This document shows, piece after piece, positions 10,106-23,077 of a DNA stretch of 64,000 nucleotides. Source of the stretch: Aquatica leii. Its lineage: Eukaryota; Arthropoda; Insecta; Coleoptera; Lampyridae. The DNA lies in assembly GCA_035610365.1 (NCBI GenBank), contig CM069435.1:10008001-10072000 (forward strand). The letters run 5' to 3'. Made by a program: the position numbers and the translations under genes. The notes beneath the pieces were generated by a model. It did no database searches, had not been told where the DNA came from, and worked only from the letters and a program-made list of their open reading frames with translations. The stretch's first letter is position 1, and each line of letters starts with the position of its first letter.

Positions 10106-11079
10106 TTTTCCGGAACTTTTTTTACTTCTTACACTATTTTCAACTTGTACCTACGCCTGTAGATACGACATTAAACTTTAGTAAAACGCTTGTTTAATTA
10201 TAATAATTTTGATAAACAAAACATTATCTCGAAGGACATATTCTTCTAATGTGAATACCTCAATAACGACCGTGCTCGTTAACATCAAAGCGATTTATCT
10301 AAAACGTATTTTATAATCTTTATTAAAAGTACATACCAATAGACACAACGTGTAAATAAGATATTAAAGCTTGGTACATTCATGGATTTTTTAAAAGTTG
10401 TTAAAAACACCAATGAGAATGCTTTTACTGTGTGCAAATGTTTGGGAAAAATCACCTTATCAGATCATCAACGGTTTTTCCTCAGTATTGCTTAATCAAA
10501 GATTGTTGATTCAGTCTTTAGATACCATCATGATAAGTTAATTAATTTACATAGTTAATTGTGTTAACATGTAGAGCCATGTTAATACCTAAAATTTAAA
10601 AATTTCTGTTATCGGTACTGTATTGACATTGTAAATAAGGCATGCGTATAGACACACAAATAAAAATAAACGTTTTTTATTAGTTTTTATTATGGATGCT
10701 ATAATTTATTAGTGCAATTATAGCTATTTGTGCAATAAGTTGTAATGTATGTATATTGTCGTATTGAGCATAAAAAATTTGGTTGGGACGCTAGCTGAGA
10801 TCAAAAACATGCAACATACGGTAAAAATGGATTTTCTACATATTTTAATGCTGCCGAGAGCAACGATAGTTTACCGAGACGCAAAGCATTGATGTTAGCT
10901 AATGCTCAAGAGAGTAATAGCATTTCAACAGAGGTATGTACATATACTATTTTACTTACAATTTTAGTTTGTACTTATTTGTATTTTTATAGTTTTCTAT
11001 ACTTGTTTTTGACGTATTTTTAAAATGAATTGTCGATTTTGACGTTTATAAAAAAAGTGACAGTAAAAACACAAAATTG
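10106..11079. other. Upstream region of SLC5 gene 1
   Basis: Presumed 5' flank of gene 1 (minus strand). No promoter element is claimed. On the plus strand near 10810-10935 a short open stretch ends at a donor-like GAG/GTATGT, but nothing identifies it. Confidence 0.35.
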
Positions 11080-11590
11080 TTTTACCTCATAGACATTTTT
11101 GAGGCCTGTGGTGGCTAGAACCTTCTTGTTTTTCGATTTCTATAAACTTTTTTCTTATGTCTGTTTCAGAAATATTGGCACCAGCAGCTGTGAATGCCTT
11201 GGATGTTCTCAGAAAAACTTTAAGATAACGTCGCAAAAACCTTATCATCCAGCCACGACTTAGAAGACTTTCTGTAAAAGGGTTGGATCTAGGATGGTTG
11301 TCCAAAAACTTTTTTAGTGAAATCTGAACGTCTTCGTTCCTCATAGTACCGGTCTAGGACCAGGTGTAACTTTATTCCTAAAATTATCACCTCGTCTAAA
11401 TTGAAGAGTCGATCTTGGAACGTTGTATCTTAATGAAGCATGTCTTTGCGACATTTCCTCCTCAATGGCTTGCATTGCTTTGGTGATATCATCTTTATTA
11501 TATTTTTCATTGTACTTTATCCCCGTCTTTACTTTCGGTATTTTTGTGAAAATATTCTGTAAAAGAAATTTTACATTTTCATGATCCTGT
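11080..11590 (-). pseudogene. pogo/Tigger-like transposase N-terminal relic
   Basis: On the minus strand, 11530-11390 reads a psq-type helix-turn-helix (DDITKAMQAIEEEMS, then YNVPRSTLQ). 11344-11087 reads a CENP-B-type second DNA-binding domain (NPFTESLLSRGWMIRFLRR, then ISETDIRKKFIEIEK). These two DNA-binding domains precede the DDE domain in pogo, Tigger and jerky-type proteins; the DDE domain is missing. Frame changes separate the parts. Confidence 0.75.
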
Positions 11591-11599
11591 TATCTAGGC

Positions 11600-12549
11600 T
11601 GTCAAATCTCCCTAAAAAGTAGATGAGAGCCCTAAAAAGCAATCAGATGAAACACCCAAGATCATTAAACCACCACGGGTAATTTTAAGTAACGTAAAAG
11701 TCGTCAAAGATATTCTAAATACGGCAAGACACGTATGATGAGTAACAACCAAATTAAAATAAATGTCAGCTCTAATGAAGAATACAGCGGTCTGATAACC
11801 TTAATAAACAAATCTGATATAGAATGGCACTCTTACGAAAATAAAGCCGTGAGATGCATTACAGTAATGGTTTAGAATTTTACATCGTCCAACTACAGAG
11901 GAAGAGATCTCCAATGAACTTCAAGAAAGGAAATTAAAAATATTAAGGGTAACCTAAAAACTCAAGAGAACTACCGACAACAATAAGATGAAGCACATTC
12001 GTTTACTATTGTACATGTTAGAATTTGATAGAGCAGTAGATATAAAAAAAAAACTATGATATTAGATACATTAACCACATGAAAGTCAAAATAGAAGCAA
12101 TAAGGAATAACAACGTTATTCCACAATGTCAAAGACATGGCCACACACGGAAGTTTTGTAGAAAAAACACCGCAGTCTGCGTGAAATCCGCAGGAGAGCA
12201 CATAACTGCACAATATACTAAGGAGAGAAGCAAACCTGCCTAGCGCATCAATTGCTCTGAAGCACATCCTGCTAATTATAGAGCATGTACAATAGCCATT
12301 AAATTACAGAAAAGAAGAGACGCGACCAAAACAAAGAAGACAATCCCTCAACCAAGACAAATCGTCCCAAACATAATAAAGCCTGGGATATCTTATGCCC
12401 AATGCACACAACAAAAGACAGTCGCCCCATCGACAACTGAAACATCTATGATGCAGCTTCAGAATATAATGAATACATTAAATCGAGTCAACCCAAAACT
12501 CGATAGATTAGAAGCTAGGAGCACTGGTGCAATACCAAAGACAAAATAA
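11600..12549 (+). pseudogene. Jockey-like LINE ORF1 (gag-like), decayed
   Basis: The C-terminal half carries three CCHC-type knuckle remnants: CQRHGHTRKFC (near 12127-12160), a second with AGEHITAQYTKE, and a third with HPANYRACTIAIK (near 12265-12300). That is the usual triple-knuckle nucleic-acid-binding end of Jockey-clade ORF1 proteins. It closes with LNRVNPKLDRLEARS and a TAA at 12547-12549, three bases before the ORF2 ATG. The N-terminal half is broken by stops. Confidence 0.7.
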
Positions 12550-12552
12550 ATT

Positions 12553-14568
12553 ATGGACCAAAAAGATCTACGTAATGCTGCCTGGAATGCCAACGGCATT
12601 CGAAACAAGACCCATGACTTCAAAGACTTCTAAATACGCAACATATTGATCTCTGCCTCATATCAGAGACTCATACGACAAAGCAATCATACCTCAAAAT
12701 AAGAGGATACAAAACATACTTTACCATTCACCCAGAAAACCTATCCAGGGGTGGTAGCGTAATTCTAATAAGAGAATCACTCAATCACTTTGAAGCATGT
12801 CAACTGCAAAGAGAAGATGTTCAACTCACCGTGATTCGATTCAAGTCAACAAAACAAACAATGAAAATTGGTGCCCACTAAGATATAACCTCAAAAAAGA
12901 TGAGTACCTTATCCTTCTGAGACACTTAGGAAAGAGATTCATTGTGTGAAGAGACTGGGGCTCTAGACTAACTACCACCAAGAGAAGAGAAATAAGGAAA
13001 GCAAATCAAGAGATGAATTGCAACCACCACTCAACAAGAAAGCCGATCTACTGGCCTACTGATACCAATAAAATCCCAGATTTATTAGACTTAGTCATCA
13101 CCAGGAAAGTATCCCCCAACTATATAGAAGTGGAAGAAAACTTTGACATGAATTCCGACCATACGGCGATTATATTAACACTAAGCGAAAAGAAGCTACA
13201 GCTACTCTCACAAACAAAACTACTGATTGGGAAAGCTTTCAGATTGACCTTCAGAATAACATTAACCTGAACATCAGTCTAAAAACCACTAATCAACTTG
13301 AAGAAGAAGCTGAAAAATTCACCAGCCTTATCCAAACAACAGCATACAACAATACCAAAGAGATCACACATATAACCAAAGGTGTAAATTATCCAGCTGA
13401 GATCAGAGAACTGGTCAAGGAAAAACGAAGAGCTAGAAGAAGATGGCAACAGTCGAGGGATCCCGCAGATAAAACCATACTTAATAACAAGTCCCAGCAA
13501 CTTAAAAAAGAAATACAAAAACTTAAAGAAGAATCAATATGCACCTATTTACAAGAGTTATCAGCATACGAGGAGACTGATTACTCGCTGTGGAAGGCAA
13601 CCATAAAGATTAAAAGACCGGTGATGGCTATTCCTCCGATCAGAAACAGCAAAGGTCTATGAGCCAGAGACAAGAAGCAACACTTGCTTACTGCTCAAGA
13701 GAATGAGGACAATAATAAAAAATAACAACTTAATCCCAGGTTATCAATTTGGATTCAGGGAAAAGCACTCTACAATAGACCAAGTGCATAGAATAACTGA
13801 CGTCATCGAACGTGCACTAGAAGAAAAGCAAGTTTGTTCAGCAATCTTTTTAGATGTAGCACAAGCCTTCGGTAAGGTATGGCACGATGAACTAATACAC
13901 AAATTAAACAAATAGTTACCAAAACAACATGATGAAATATTAACATAGTACATATCAGATAGATTATTCAGAATCAAACAAGAGGACAAATACTCTGAGA
14001 ATCAAACTTATTAAGCTTAAATCTGTACAGGTAAACTACACTAACAAAAAAATAGAAGACATCTGATAGATATTAATAGAACAATTATACCATATTCGAC
14101 TAATGCAAAATACCTCGGATGAATCTGAACATCAAACTCAGATGGAAGAAGCATGTAAATAAGAAAAGAACTGAACTATACCTAAAATGCAAACAGCACT
14201 ATTGGTTGATTGGAATAAACTCCAAACTTTCAATATTCAACAAAGTATTAATCTACAACCAGCTTTTAAAACCAGTGTGATTATATGGTATTCAGCTTTG
14301 GGGTTGTCCCCGTGACTCTAACATTAAGTGTATACAAAAATTCTAGAATAAAGCGTTACGTAACATAGTGGACGCCCCTTGGTATGTACGCAACTCAGAC
14401 ATCCACAGAGATCTCCGGATTCTAACTGTCAAGGAAGAGATAAAAAAGTTCGCTGGAAAGCATGAAGATAGGCTCCATTTTCACGTCAATCCAGAAGCTT
14501 TACAACTATTGGACAACCAACACCTTGTCCGAAGACTAAAGAGAAAGAAACCTGCTGACCTCGTGTAG
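12553..14568 (+). pseudogene. Jockey-like LINE ORF2 (endonuclease, RT), decayed
   Basis: The ATG at 12553 opens a frame with AAWNANGIRNKTHDF, then LISETH (APE endonuclease N-terminus), SRGGSVILIRESL, and DLVITRKVSPNY with MNSDHTAII (13080-13180, endonuclease end with the SDH catalytic group). A linker with RRARRRWQQSRD follows. The RT is represented by YQFGFREKHSTIDQVHRI and SAIFLDVAQAFGKVWHDEL (13740-13900). The YADD segment is deleted. The C-terminal part is intact at 14368-14568 (DAPWYVRNSDIHRDL, then VRRLKRKKPADL). A deletion near 13650-13700 removes the start of RT. The family is probably Jockey. Confidence 0.8.
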
Positions 14569-15264
14569 TGTGTTGTGTAAAAGCAGAGCACAGTGCGTGA
14601 GTAAAATAAAGTGTACATAGTTCAGAAGAAATCTAGAAGACATCATTGGATGAACTCTGGTAGATAAGTACTTAGTTTAGGATTTACAAGATTAAAATTA
14701 ATGGTTGGTCTTCATACATTAGTTTTAATTGTAGGCACAATAGTGTTAATTAAAAAAATGATCCTGTTATGGTTGACCTAGTTAGGTACCTAAGTACCTA
14801 AGCAAAAATTTAATTTGATAAGAAAGATAAGATACACACTTATACAGTCATTGGCAATAACAATTGGCTACCCGGCCAACTACTGTAACCGGCCAATGAC
14901 TAAAACAAGTACAATTATGTGCACCAGTTGGCCATTCAAAACAACCGTCAAAAGTTTATCCAAACGTTCTGCATCTCACAGATATTCATAAAGAAATATA
15001 AGTATCATAACTGTATAGAAATATCATTGATTACTCACCAATACAACAACTTCACACAAAACTGACGAACACGAAAGCTTACCAGTTTTCTTAGTTTTTA
15101 CTTTACAATGACGACACACTTGACACACCGTTGATGATTTGGCGCCAATTTACCAGGTTTGCGTACTCGAGAGTAAAATTTTACCAGTAGATGAACAAAT
15201 GTTCCTAACATCGAAATTAACTTCTTCTTCTCGAGTCCTTAAACCAAAAGTTTCATATGTCCTT
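14569..15264. other. LINE 3' flank and unclassified sequence with a nested inverted repeat
   Basis: No coding signal. Contains the hairpin at 14846-14901 and GTAC-rich blocks near 14780-14805. Confidence 0.4.
14846..14901. repeat. Nested inverted repeat (potential cruciform)
   Basis: The outer arms AGTCATTGGC (14846-14855) and GCCAATGACT (14892-14901) are perfect 10-bp complements. Between them an inner TTGGC/GCCAA pair (about 14864-14879) can form a second small stem. It may be the tip of a foldback element; no coding partner is visible. Confidence 0.6.
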
Positions 15265-18150
15265 CTAGTGGCGGGCACAGGCTATGGCCCTGTCGGTGGC
15301 TGCGGTGAGGTCCTCCATGGTGCATTTTTCGTCGAGGAGTCGGCAGATCGGAAGATGTTCCATGGTTTGTCTTTCCCCGCAGTCGCATAAATCGCTGTCG
15401 CTAGAGTACCCCCACTTGGTCATGTTGACTTTGGATCTGCCAGTTCTAGTGCGTAGGCGGTTTAGGCTTTTCCACGTAGTCCAGTCCAGATCACCGCCAG
15501 CGGGTAAGTGTTCTCCCACTTCTAGGCTGGTACCGTCGATTGCGTCGGTGTTTCTAACGCGTTCGCCCCATGAATCCAACCTCGCTGCTTTAGGTATTGA
15601 GTCCAGGGGTTTCTCGGGTATGAAGCTTTTTTGGGATTTTAGGCGTTTGTCGACGTTGGTATGGCCGTACAATAGATGTCTGGGGTCCTCTAGTTGCCTC
15701 AGTTTTTCCCGCCTACTCGCTACATTTCTTCTTATGTCTGGTGGAGCAATACCGGCTAATAGGTAGAGGCTGTTGATGGGTGTCGGTTTCAGGCATCCCG
15801 TGATGTAGCGACAGTTCTCGTTGAGCACCGGGTCAAGTTTTTTGGCATGAGATGACCGCTTCCAAACTGGGCACGCAAATTCTGCTGTGGAGTAGCAGAG
15901 TGCGAGTGCAGTAGAGCGCAGGGTGGTCGGGTTGGCGCTCCACTTGGTGTTGGCCAGTTTTCTGAGGATATTGTTCCGAGCGCTGACTTTCCCCTTCGTC
16001 TTTTCCACGTGGGCCCTATAACGTACCATTCCAGGTGATGCGTAACTTCCGGTTTGCTTCCCGATGGCGCAGATGGAAAGCAGTTACCTGTGTTTTGGTC
16101 GGATTTGGTCTCAGGTAGTTCTTGCTGTAGTAGGTTGAGAGGTTCGATAGAGCAGATGTAAGAACTCTCTCGATGGTGGTGAAATCTTTCTCCTGTGCTG
16201 TGACGCACAGATCGTCAGCATATAAGAAACTCCTGCAATTAGGGTGGATGGGCTGATCGTTGGTGTAGATATTGAAGAGGGTCGGTGCTAGCACACTTCC
16301 CTGAGGGAGGCCGTTCTGTTGCCGTCTCCAGCGGCTCTTCTGCTTGCAGAGTTCTACATAGAATCGTCTGTTTTCCAATAGCGATTTGATGACTTGCACT
16401 AGGTGGTAGTCGTGTGTCATGTCGTAGATCTTCGAGAGGAGCATCCTATGGTTCACAGTATCGTATGCAGCTGAGAGATCTACAAATACTGCGTCTGAGT
16501 GTCTGTCCCGTGCAGGATTTGCCCGGGCGGAAGCCAGCTTGTTCTGGGATTAGGTGTTCTTCGATCAGGGGAGACAGATGGTTTAGGATGAGACGTTTAT
16601 AGAGTTTGTGGAGGTGGCAGAGAAGTGATATTGGTCTGAAGTTTTTGGGGTCCGAGGCGTCTTTGCCCGGTTTTAGAAGGGCAATGACGCGTGCCCGCCG
16701 CCATAGCTTCGGGATGTTATATGAAGAAGAGCAGTTCTTAAACAGTTCTAATATCCACTCTCTTGTCCTTGGTCCGAAGTGTTTTATTTGTTCTGAGCAA
16801 ATGTCGTCCATTCCAGCCGCTTTACCATTTTTCAGGTTCTTAATACGGATGTTGAGCTCTTCCATGGTGAAGGTGGTATTGAAGCTGTTGTTTTCTTTGC
16901 CAGGTTGTCGCTTGATCCTCATCTTAGGTTGTTTAGTTGGTGCTTTCCCGTTTAGAAGGAGTTGGCTTGCAACCTGGTTTGCAGTGACATTATGGTGTTG
17001 TTCAGCCTTTTTGGGGTCGTTGCTTAGCTTCTTGATGGTGAGCCAGGCTTTCCTACTGCTGTGGGTCATGTCCACACTTTCAATCATGTTTTGCCATGAC
17101 TTCTGTCTTTCTTCCTGTATCTTTAGTGCTAGTTCTGTACCAGATGCAATGGTGCTATCCGAGAACGGGTTTGCTTGGAATAGCTGTTGGTACTTCTGAT
17201 ATTCGTCTATCATCTCATGGGAGAGTCCTGGCACGTAGCTGGTTTTACATCCTCGTGGTATGTTCTTTCTGGATGCAGTACGTACGGCGTTAACGAACAG
17301 GTTGTAGTTGGTCTGTGACGGTTCGATGTTTGCCACTTTCGTGTCCAGGTCCTCTGCAAATCCTGTCCAGTCTGCTTTTTTGAAGTTGAAACGGCGCGGA
17401 ATGGGGCCGTGATTGGTGTGACTGCTGGTGATGCGCTAATGGATATCGACCTGTGCTGTGTGTGTGGTATGGGTTCCAGCACGGTTTTACTGCAGAGGTC
17501 AGCGATGTTGTTGCTTACGAAGGCTAGGTCTGGGTTGTACCCCCGTTTCCATCTAGAACTGTTGAAGCACTTCGGGAGTTTGGGGTCGTGGATTAGACTG
17601 AGGTGGTTTGCATCGCTCCACGTCTCAACCAAGTCGCCATTTTCATCTGTTTTGGCGTAGTCCCAGTTGACGTGGTGACTGTTAAAGTCACCGATGATGA
17701 TGTGAGTCTTGTTCCGATCGAAGTTTAGCGGTTTAGCGAAGTCAAACCGTTCCCCGGGTAGCTTATAGACCGAGGTGATAGAGATGCTGTCCAGTTCCAC
17801 TGTCAGGATTTTGATGTTGTTGGCTTGAGACATGTTGGCCGTCTTGACGATGAGATCGCTCTTCGTGAAGATGGCGCTACCGTATTTCTCGTGCTGGCAC
17901 TTTAATATTAGCTTCATACCAGGGATCCGTGGGCGGTTGTTGTTTTGGCCTCGGTGGGTCTCTTGCAGACAGAGCACATGACATTTCTGGTCTGTGCAGA
18001 TTTTTGCCATAATGTCTTGTTTGGCTCCTGTGAGCCCCTCGACGTTAGCAGAGATGACAGTCAGTGCCAGCCCTGGAAAGGGCCCTTTGGGGTGACACTG
18101 ATGCACTGTGCTGGTAGGCATAGTAACGCTGTTTGGTTAAGGTGAGTAGT
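15265..18150 (-). mobile_element. Non-LTR retrotransposon with endonuclease, RT and C-terminal Cys motif
   Basis: Minus-strand coding in four frame-shifted blocks. 18121-17340 is an APE-type endonuclease (SANVEGLTG, CLQETH, IIIGDFNSHHVNWDY, PHTQHR). 17336-16446 is the RT N-terminal part (NLKNGKAAGMDDI, then VIALLKPGKDASDPKNFRPI, EQAGFRPGKSC). 16456-16016 holds the RT catalytic block (GLPQGSVLAPTLFNIY, FLYADDLCVTA). 16029-15265 is a C-terminal region ending with a CDCG...H...C motif typical of LINE tails. A deletion near 16500 removes part of the palm and another near 16020 shifts the frame. Only four main breaks in about 950 codons suggests a fairly young insertion. The clade is not settled. 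Confidence 0.85.
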
Positions 18151-18329
18151 AGGATTTGCAGATTAAAGATCTGACAGGGGTCGCGACGAGAACGCTCCTA
18201 CTTTGACCCGCCGAAATTAACTATAAAGAGGTTATGGAAAGAAATATGGACCATATGATTTTTTAAATTCAATGAAGTGACCCAAGACTGTCTGCTGGCC
18301 AACAACTGTACCCGTTACTCTACTATAAG

Positions 18330-18793
18330 ATTATCTTTTCAGTACCAACGAAGTCTGAACTGACTTATTTAGCTAAAAATCTGAGATGTTGAATTTGATT
18401 CAGAAGATGAAGAAAACAGTACTTCTGACTTTGAGTTATAAAGTTCTGATAAAAAAAATGAAAATGAGAAAAATAATGAAAACCAATGCAATTTTTTTAA
18501 TGTTGCGCTTTTGTCATTAACAAATACTCGACATCAAGCTACCAAACCTCGTTTTAATAGGATAATACCAATTGAAAAATGTGACAATTTCAGAAATAAA
18601 GAATATCTCATCAAACTTAAAAACATATGACAACTAAATTATTATTGGTCCAAACCAGCATCGCTGGAAAACTGCAATAAAAATGGTCATTTTTAGAGAT
18701 CGGTTTAAACTAGTGTCAAAGTTATATTTCAATATACCAGAGAAGCCATCACACAGCGAAAAGATTTTTTATATTAAAGAAGTATGTAATTGT
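18330..18793 (+). pseudogene. piggyBac-like transposase P2, N-terminal part
   Basis: An acidic N-terminal segment (near 18400-18450) is followed by YYWSKPASLENCNKNGHF and RDRFKLVSKLYFNI with SEKIFYIKEV (18620-18793). This is the WS...R-D-R-F motif block before the catalytic domain of piggyBac transposases. The reading stops at AGTATGTAATTGT (18781-18793), which is repeated at 23078-23090, where the same protein continues as CLKMTFHKCRTD. Terminal repeats were not identified. Confidence 0.8.
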
Positions 18794-19075
18794 AAAAGCA
18801 AAGGCTTCCACAACCGGAGTCTATCGTAAGATGAGAACGTTATTGTTGTAACCCAAGTTGCCAACGTTTTGTTTATTTTTGTTAAGAGCTTCATCAGGAC
18901 AGAAGAGAAAAATTGAAGAACTCAAACAAGTAACCAAAATCTAACTAAAAACCGCTCAAGAGTTTAGCAATTAACTTGTAAATCAAGCCAGATTCTAAAC
19001 TCTAAAAAGGTAAGAAAGAAAACGATAAGTTTGAAAAAGCAAACAACAATCTAACAAAGAACTATTTTCTCTATC
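18794..19075 (-). repeat. PLE2 left terminal repeat (inverted), decayed hammerhead-like core
   Basis: The reverse complement matches 7527-7857 and 22860-23077. The CTGATGAAGCTCTT part is kept near 18880-18895, but the GAAA box has become CAAA and the helix II pairing is lost. Confidence 0.8.
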
Positions 19076-19322
19076 TTCTTTCCCACATCTCAGATCCTAT
19101 TCGTATTTACACTGACAAAATCCCACATTTCTAAGTCGAAAGAGTTAGCTCTAAAACGTATTCCTAAGGACTCCGATATCGTTGTTCTTACAGCTGACAA
19201 AGATTGTGAAAATCTATTATATTCCGTTAGAGGGAACGTATGCTCTTCTAACTTGTAATCTCACTGCGAGAATTGAACGTTAGGTCAGCCAAATCATCAA
19301 ATCAAATTATCTAACTTACCTT

Positions 19323-21801
19323 CAGAGGGCGCTTAGTTATAAGGGCGTCCTATTAATTTTAATAGCGTAATTACTGTGGCTGAGATATAAATATTCACTG
19401 ATAAAACGAAATTACTATGGAACAATACTAGACAACGACAATTAGATTACTGACAAAAACAACACCGGTAAAAGCAGTAAAACTGAGTCGAGCCGAAAAC
19501 AGAAAAAACGTGTTAATAAACTGAAAAAAATCAGTTATTTTTGTCTCAAATACAAGGCATACAAAACTCTTGCTTTTTTATCTACCCCAATCTCAATCAG
19601 AACAACAACCAAAACCAAGCAATTTCTTAGAGTTAGAGGAACAACAAAATTTAAATAATTTTCTATCGTCAAAAGATTTAGACAAATATCAAGGTTTAAG
19701 TGGATCCTCACCTTCTACAAATCCAAAGGCAGATTATTATCTATATTAAAACAATGACAGCAACATTAATAGTAATAATAACGCAGACGAATTAATTTCT
19801 AGTTTTTTAAAAATTCATATTAGAATATGGACCAGGACTAGAGGACCATTCTCTGTTGACCATAAAAACGAAAACCGTTCGTTTAGTGAATATTATTACA
19901 CCATCAAAACTAAAGCTGGTTTTGAAATACAAAGGATCTGGCTGTGTTTTTCGCCGAAATTAAATAAGTTTGCGGTAGAAGAAAAATATTTTCTAATTTT
20001 AACTGGGTTGGTGGAATTAATGATTGGAAGGGGTTAAGCAAGAAAATAAGTATCCATAAAATATCAGATTCTTATTTAGAGACATGCGCCATTTATAATG
20101 TATGAAAAAAAGAAAACAAAATTGATACTAGTTTAGAATCAAGAATAAGAAAACAAGCAAACGTCTGGAGACAAGTTTTACATCGTCTCTTGAAGGTGAC
20201 ATTATTTTTATGTCAACAAAATTTAGCTTTTACGGGTAACAAAGAGGTTGTTGGTGATGGTGCGGCATCAGGGAGAAATTTTCTATCGACTATAAAACTA
20301 TTAAAAAAACCAAAGGGCGATGTAAAATATTTAAGTAAAGACATTCAAAATGAACTCATCGCTATTACACCTAAGGCTGTGGAGCGAAACTTAGTAAATG
20401 AAACAAAGACTGCGCTTTTTTATTCTGCTATACTTGACAATTTTTAAGACGGACCAAATGAGTGTAGTATTTAGGTACGTCAAAATAATACATAATCAAA
20501 ACTAAAGTCCAATCAACTTGGTAATAAAAGAATATTTTCTTGGTTTTATGCCACTAAGTGATCACACTGCTTCTGGATTATAAGATTTAATTTTTAAATA
20601 TTTAAAAAAAGAGGAAATAAATATAAATAAATGTAGAAGAGGTTTGAAAACCAAAATTATACAATTGGAAAAAATTCTGATTTTGTTCATTGTGCAGCTC
20701 ATAATATTAATTTACTATTAAATGATGCTGTATGGTTTTTTTCATGGATGTGTTAAGAGGTGGGTGGGAGCCCAACTAGATCCTGAATCCTTTGTGTTAT
20801 AGATATGCCAATGTTCTAAAGGCGTTATCTAATATTATTTTAAAAACCCATAGAAAGGATAAAATATCATAGGCAAAAGAGTTAAGAAATAAAATTGAAA
20901 ATGATTTTTTTATTTTATTAGTTAGTATTTTTTCTAAAACATTTTCATTTATATCTTCTCTGAGTTCATATCTACAATCATTTTAAATGTGAAAGATGCA
21001 GAATTTATTTAAACAGATCCTACGAGAAATTGCAAAAGTTCAAGCAATTTTTTGAAGATATAAAGGGCACTGCCAATAGTCTTGTTTTGTCGTGGGGAAT
21101 AGAACCCAAATTCACAGAAAAAAAGACTACATAAAGTAAAGATTTATTTTGATGAATTGTCTCAGGACGAGAGAATAGAGGACGGGGAAAAAATTAAAGA
21201 AAGGTTTTCCGCTTACTAAAACATTTTGAGAAAATTTGATGTATTAGATCCCAACATTTTAGAAAATGCAAGTGACGATGTATTATTAGAACTGTCAAAG
21301 TTGCTAAAAGATCAGTACAACAATGATTTCATGGATTTATTTCTTCAACAAATGGTAAGCTTTCGGGCCATGTTGAAGGATGAGATAATCAAAGTTCCAA
21401 ATATTAAAGATCCTGCAACATTAGCGATATGTAAAAATGCAACTCTATCATCCAGTTTTCCGGATGTTTGTACAGCATTTTATTTATTTCTTATTTTGCC
21501 AGTTACTACAGCAACAGCTGAAAGATTTTTTTCAAAACTAAAGTTAATAAAAAATTATTTGAGGAGTACTATGTCCGCAAAATTTAGAAGAAAACTTTAG
21601 GTACTGTTCCTTTTAGATTAATTTTTAGTTTTTGAATCTATTTACCTAAATATAAGTGTAGATCTGATTATATTCTCGATATCAATGGTAAATAAATAAT
21701 AATAAAATTCAGTCTGTATACACTTTATTCTGTTTTCTTTTGAGGGCGCCGCAATTAAAATGGCGGGGAAGAGAGCGCGCAGAAGGATAGCGCCGCCACT
21801 G
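19323..21801 (+). mobile_element. hAT transposon (ZMYM1-like transposase) inserted in PLE2
   Basis: The ends are CAGAGGGCGCTTAG and (reverse complement) CAGTGGCGGCGCTATC, imperfect hAT-like inverted repeats. Coding remnants on the plus strand are NRSFSEYYYTIKTKAGFEI (TTF-type finger region, near 19870), then 20190-20447 (LFLCQQNLAFTGNKE, LSKDIQNELIAI, FYSAILDNF) and 21226-21600, which ends in the hAT dimerisation region (TATAERFFSKLKLIKNYLRS). This is the layout of ZMYM1/KIAA1586-like hAT transposases. Stops are numerous. An 8-bp target duplication is not clear (CTTACCTT versus GTTTTTGT). Confidence 0.82.
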
Positions 21802-22859
21802 GTTTTTGTCTAACATTCTTTCCGAATTTATAGGTAAAACCTCTTCCCACATCCTCAACTTTCAGCATTTTATACAACGTTTAGAAGCACTCCAAGATTT
21901 TCTGAGTTTTGATGCCACTTTACTTTTTTCTTATTAAAGATTCGCTTATTATAATCAAACAGATTCTGTCTACCATGACAAGAACTCGTTTTTGGTTTTT
22001 TTTATTGATAAGTGTTTATCATCCACTTAATTTTAATTTGATAACAAGTTTTACAAACAAGTGCTGCTATTGTTTCTCATCTATCGCCTGTTGTAACTTA
22101 TATTTTTATGGAATCCTTTGAAACGGTTGCTGATCAATATTGAAACCTAGTCTGATTTAAGTCTGTTTTACGACACGTTTATTGTTTGGTCTCATCGTTA
22201 TTTCGAATTGTCTAAGTTTTTTGATCATCAAAACAATCAATATCCAGATATCATATTTACTATTGAAATTGAAATTAATAGTTTTCTTCCATTTCTCGAC
22301 GTTCTTGTGACTCGTAAACATGACGGAGCACTGGGCCATTCCGTTTATTGCAAATTCACTTATACGGACAGATACCTTTATGACTCGTCTCATTAGTTTC
22401 CTCAATCTTAGCGAACAATAGTATGAAACGAAATATAACCGTTATTAATCGTTGTCCTACATTCACGTGCTTGAGTACCTAAGGACACTTCTACTACCGA
22501 ATCTAATCCAACATTGGCATTTTTACCCTAAATTTATTTTACAGATCAAATAGGGAAACTTCTTCGTAAGAATGGTATTAAACCCATATTTAACTTGACA
22601 GGCAAAATCAGAGACAAAATTTTCCCTAATGACAAATTTCTTAAACTTGTATTTTAAGGTGTATACCAAATTCCTTGTTTATGTAGTTTAGTCTACATTG
22701 GCGAGATCTGTCGTTCCGTCATTACACACATTTTAGAACATGATCTTTGTATAAGGAAAAGGCAAATTTATAAGTTTGCGGTTGATGAACATCATTTTAT
22801 TACAGGTCACAAACAACTCTGCAGTGTTTCTCTGTTAGATAAACGTATGCTTTTTTAAG

Positions 22860-23077
22860 TTTATTGTTTTCTAGTTTAGAGTTTAGAATCTGGCTTAGTT
22901 CACAACTTGATTACCTAACTCTTAAAAGGTTTTTAGCTAGATTTCGGGTGCTTGTTTAAGATCTACGATTTTTTTCTCACACCCTGATGAAGCTCTTTAC
23001 GAAAGTGAATGAAATTTTGGCAATTTCGGTTACAACAATTACACGATCCAAATCTAGAGACGTTTTCATCTTAGTAC
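22860..23077 (+). repeat. PLE2 right terminal repeat, decayed hammerhead-like core
   Basis: Contains CTGATGAAGCTCTTTACGAA at about 22985-23005 followed by TGAAAT. The helix II partner has changed to GAAT, so the ribozyme is probably dead. It ends at the 13-bp duplication. Confidence 0.8.

Larger units (their letters stand above)
18794..23077 (+). mobile_element. Penelope-like element PLE2, 13-bp target duplication, interrupted by hAT
   Basis: It is bracketed by AGTATGTAATTGT (18781-18793, 23078-23090). The left end (18794-19075) is a terminal repeat in reverse orientation and the right end (about 22860-23077) is one in forward orientation, the inverted layout seen in many Penelope insertions. 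Between them, in the plus direction, lie an RT N-terminal fragment (SKELALKRIPKDSDIVVLTADK, near 19140-19200), RT remnants (21840-22400, with SFLPFLDVLVTRK) and a GIY-YIG endonuclease (GVYQIPCLCSLVYIGE, then EHDLCIR, near 22660-22760). The hAT element at 19323-21801 splits it. Stops are frequent. Confidence 0.87.

Noticed and set aside
15284-17660. Plus-strand open frames of 80-200 codons
   Set aside because: All lie opposite the minus-strand LINE with clear endonuclease and RT motifs; no independent evidence.
19315-21809. An 8-bp target duplication for the hAT element
   Set aside because: CTTACCTT and GTTTTTGT match at only four positions, so a duplication cannot be claimed.
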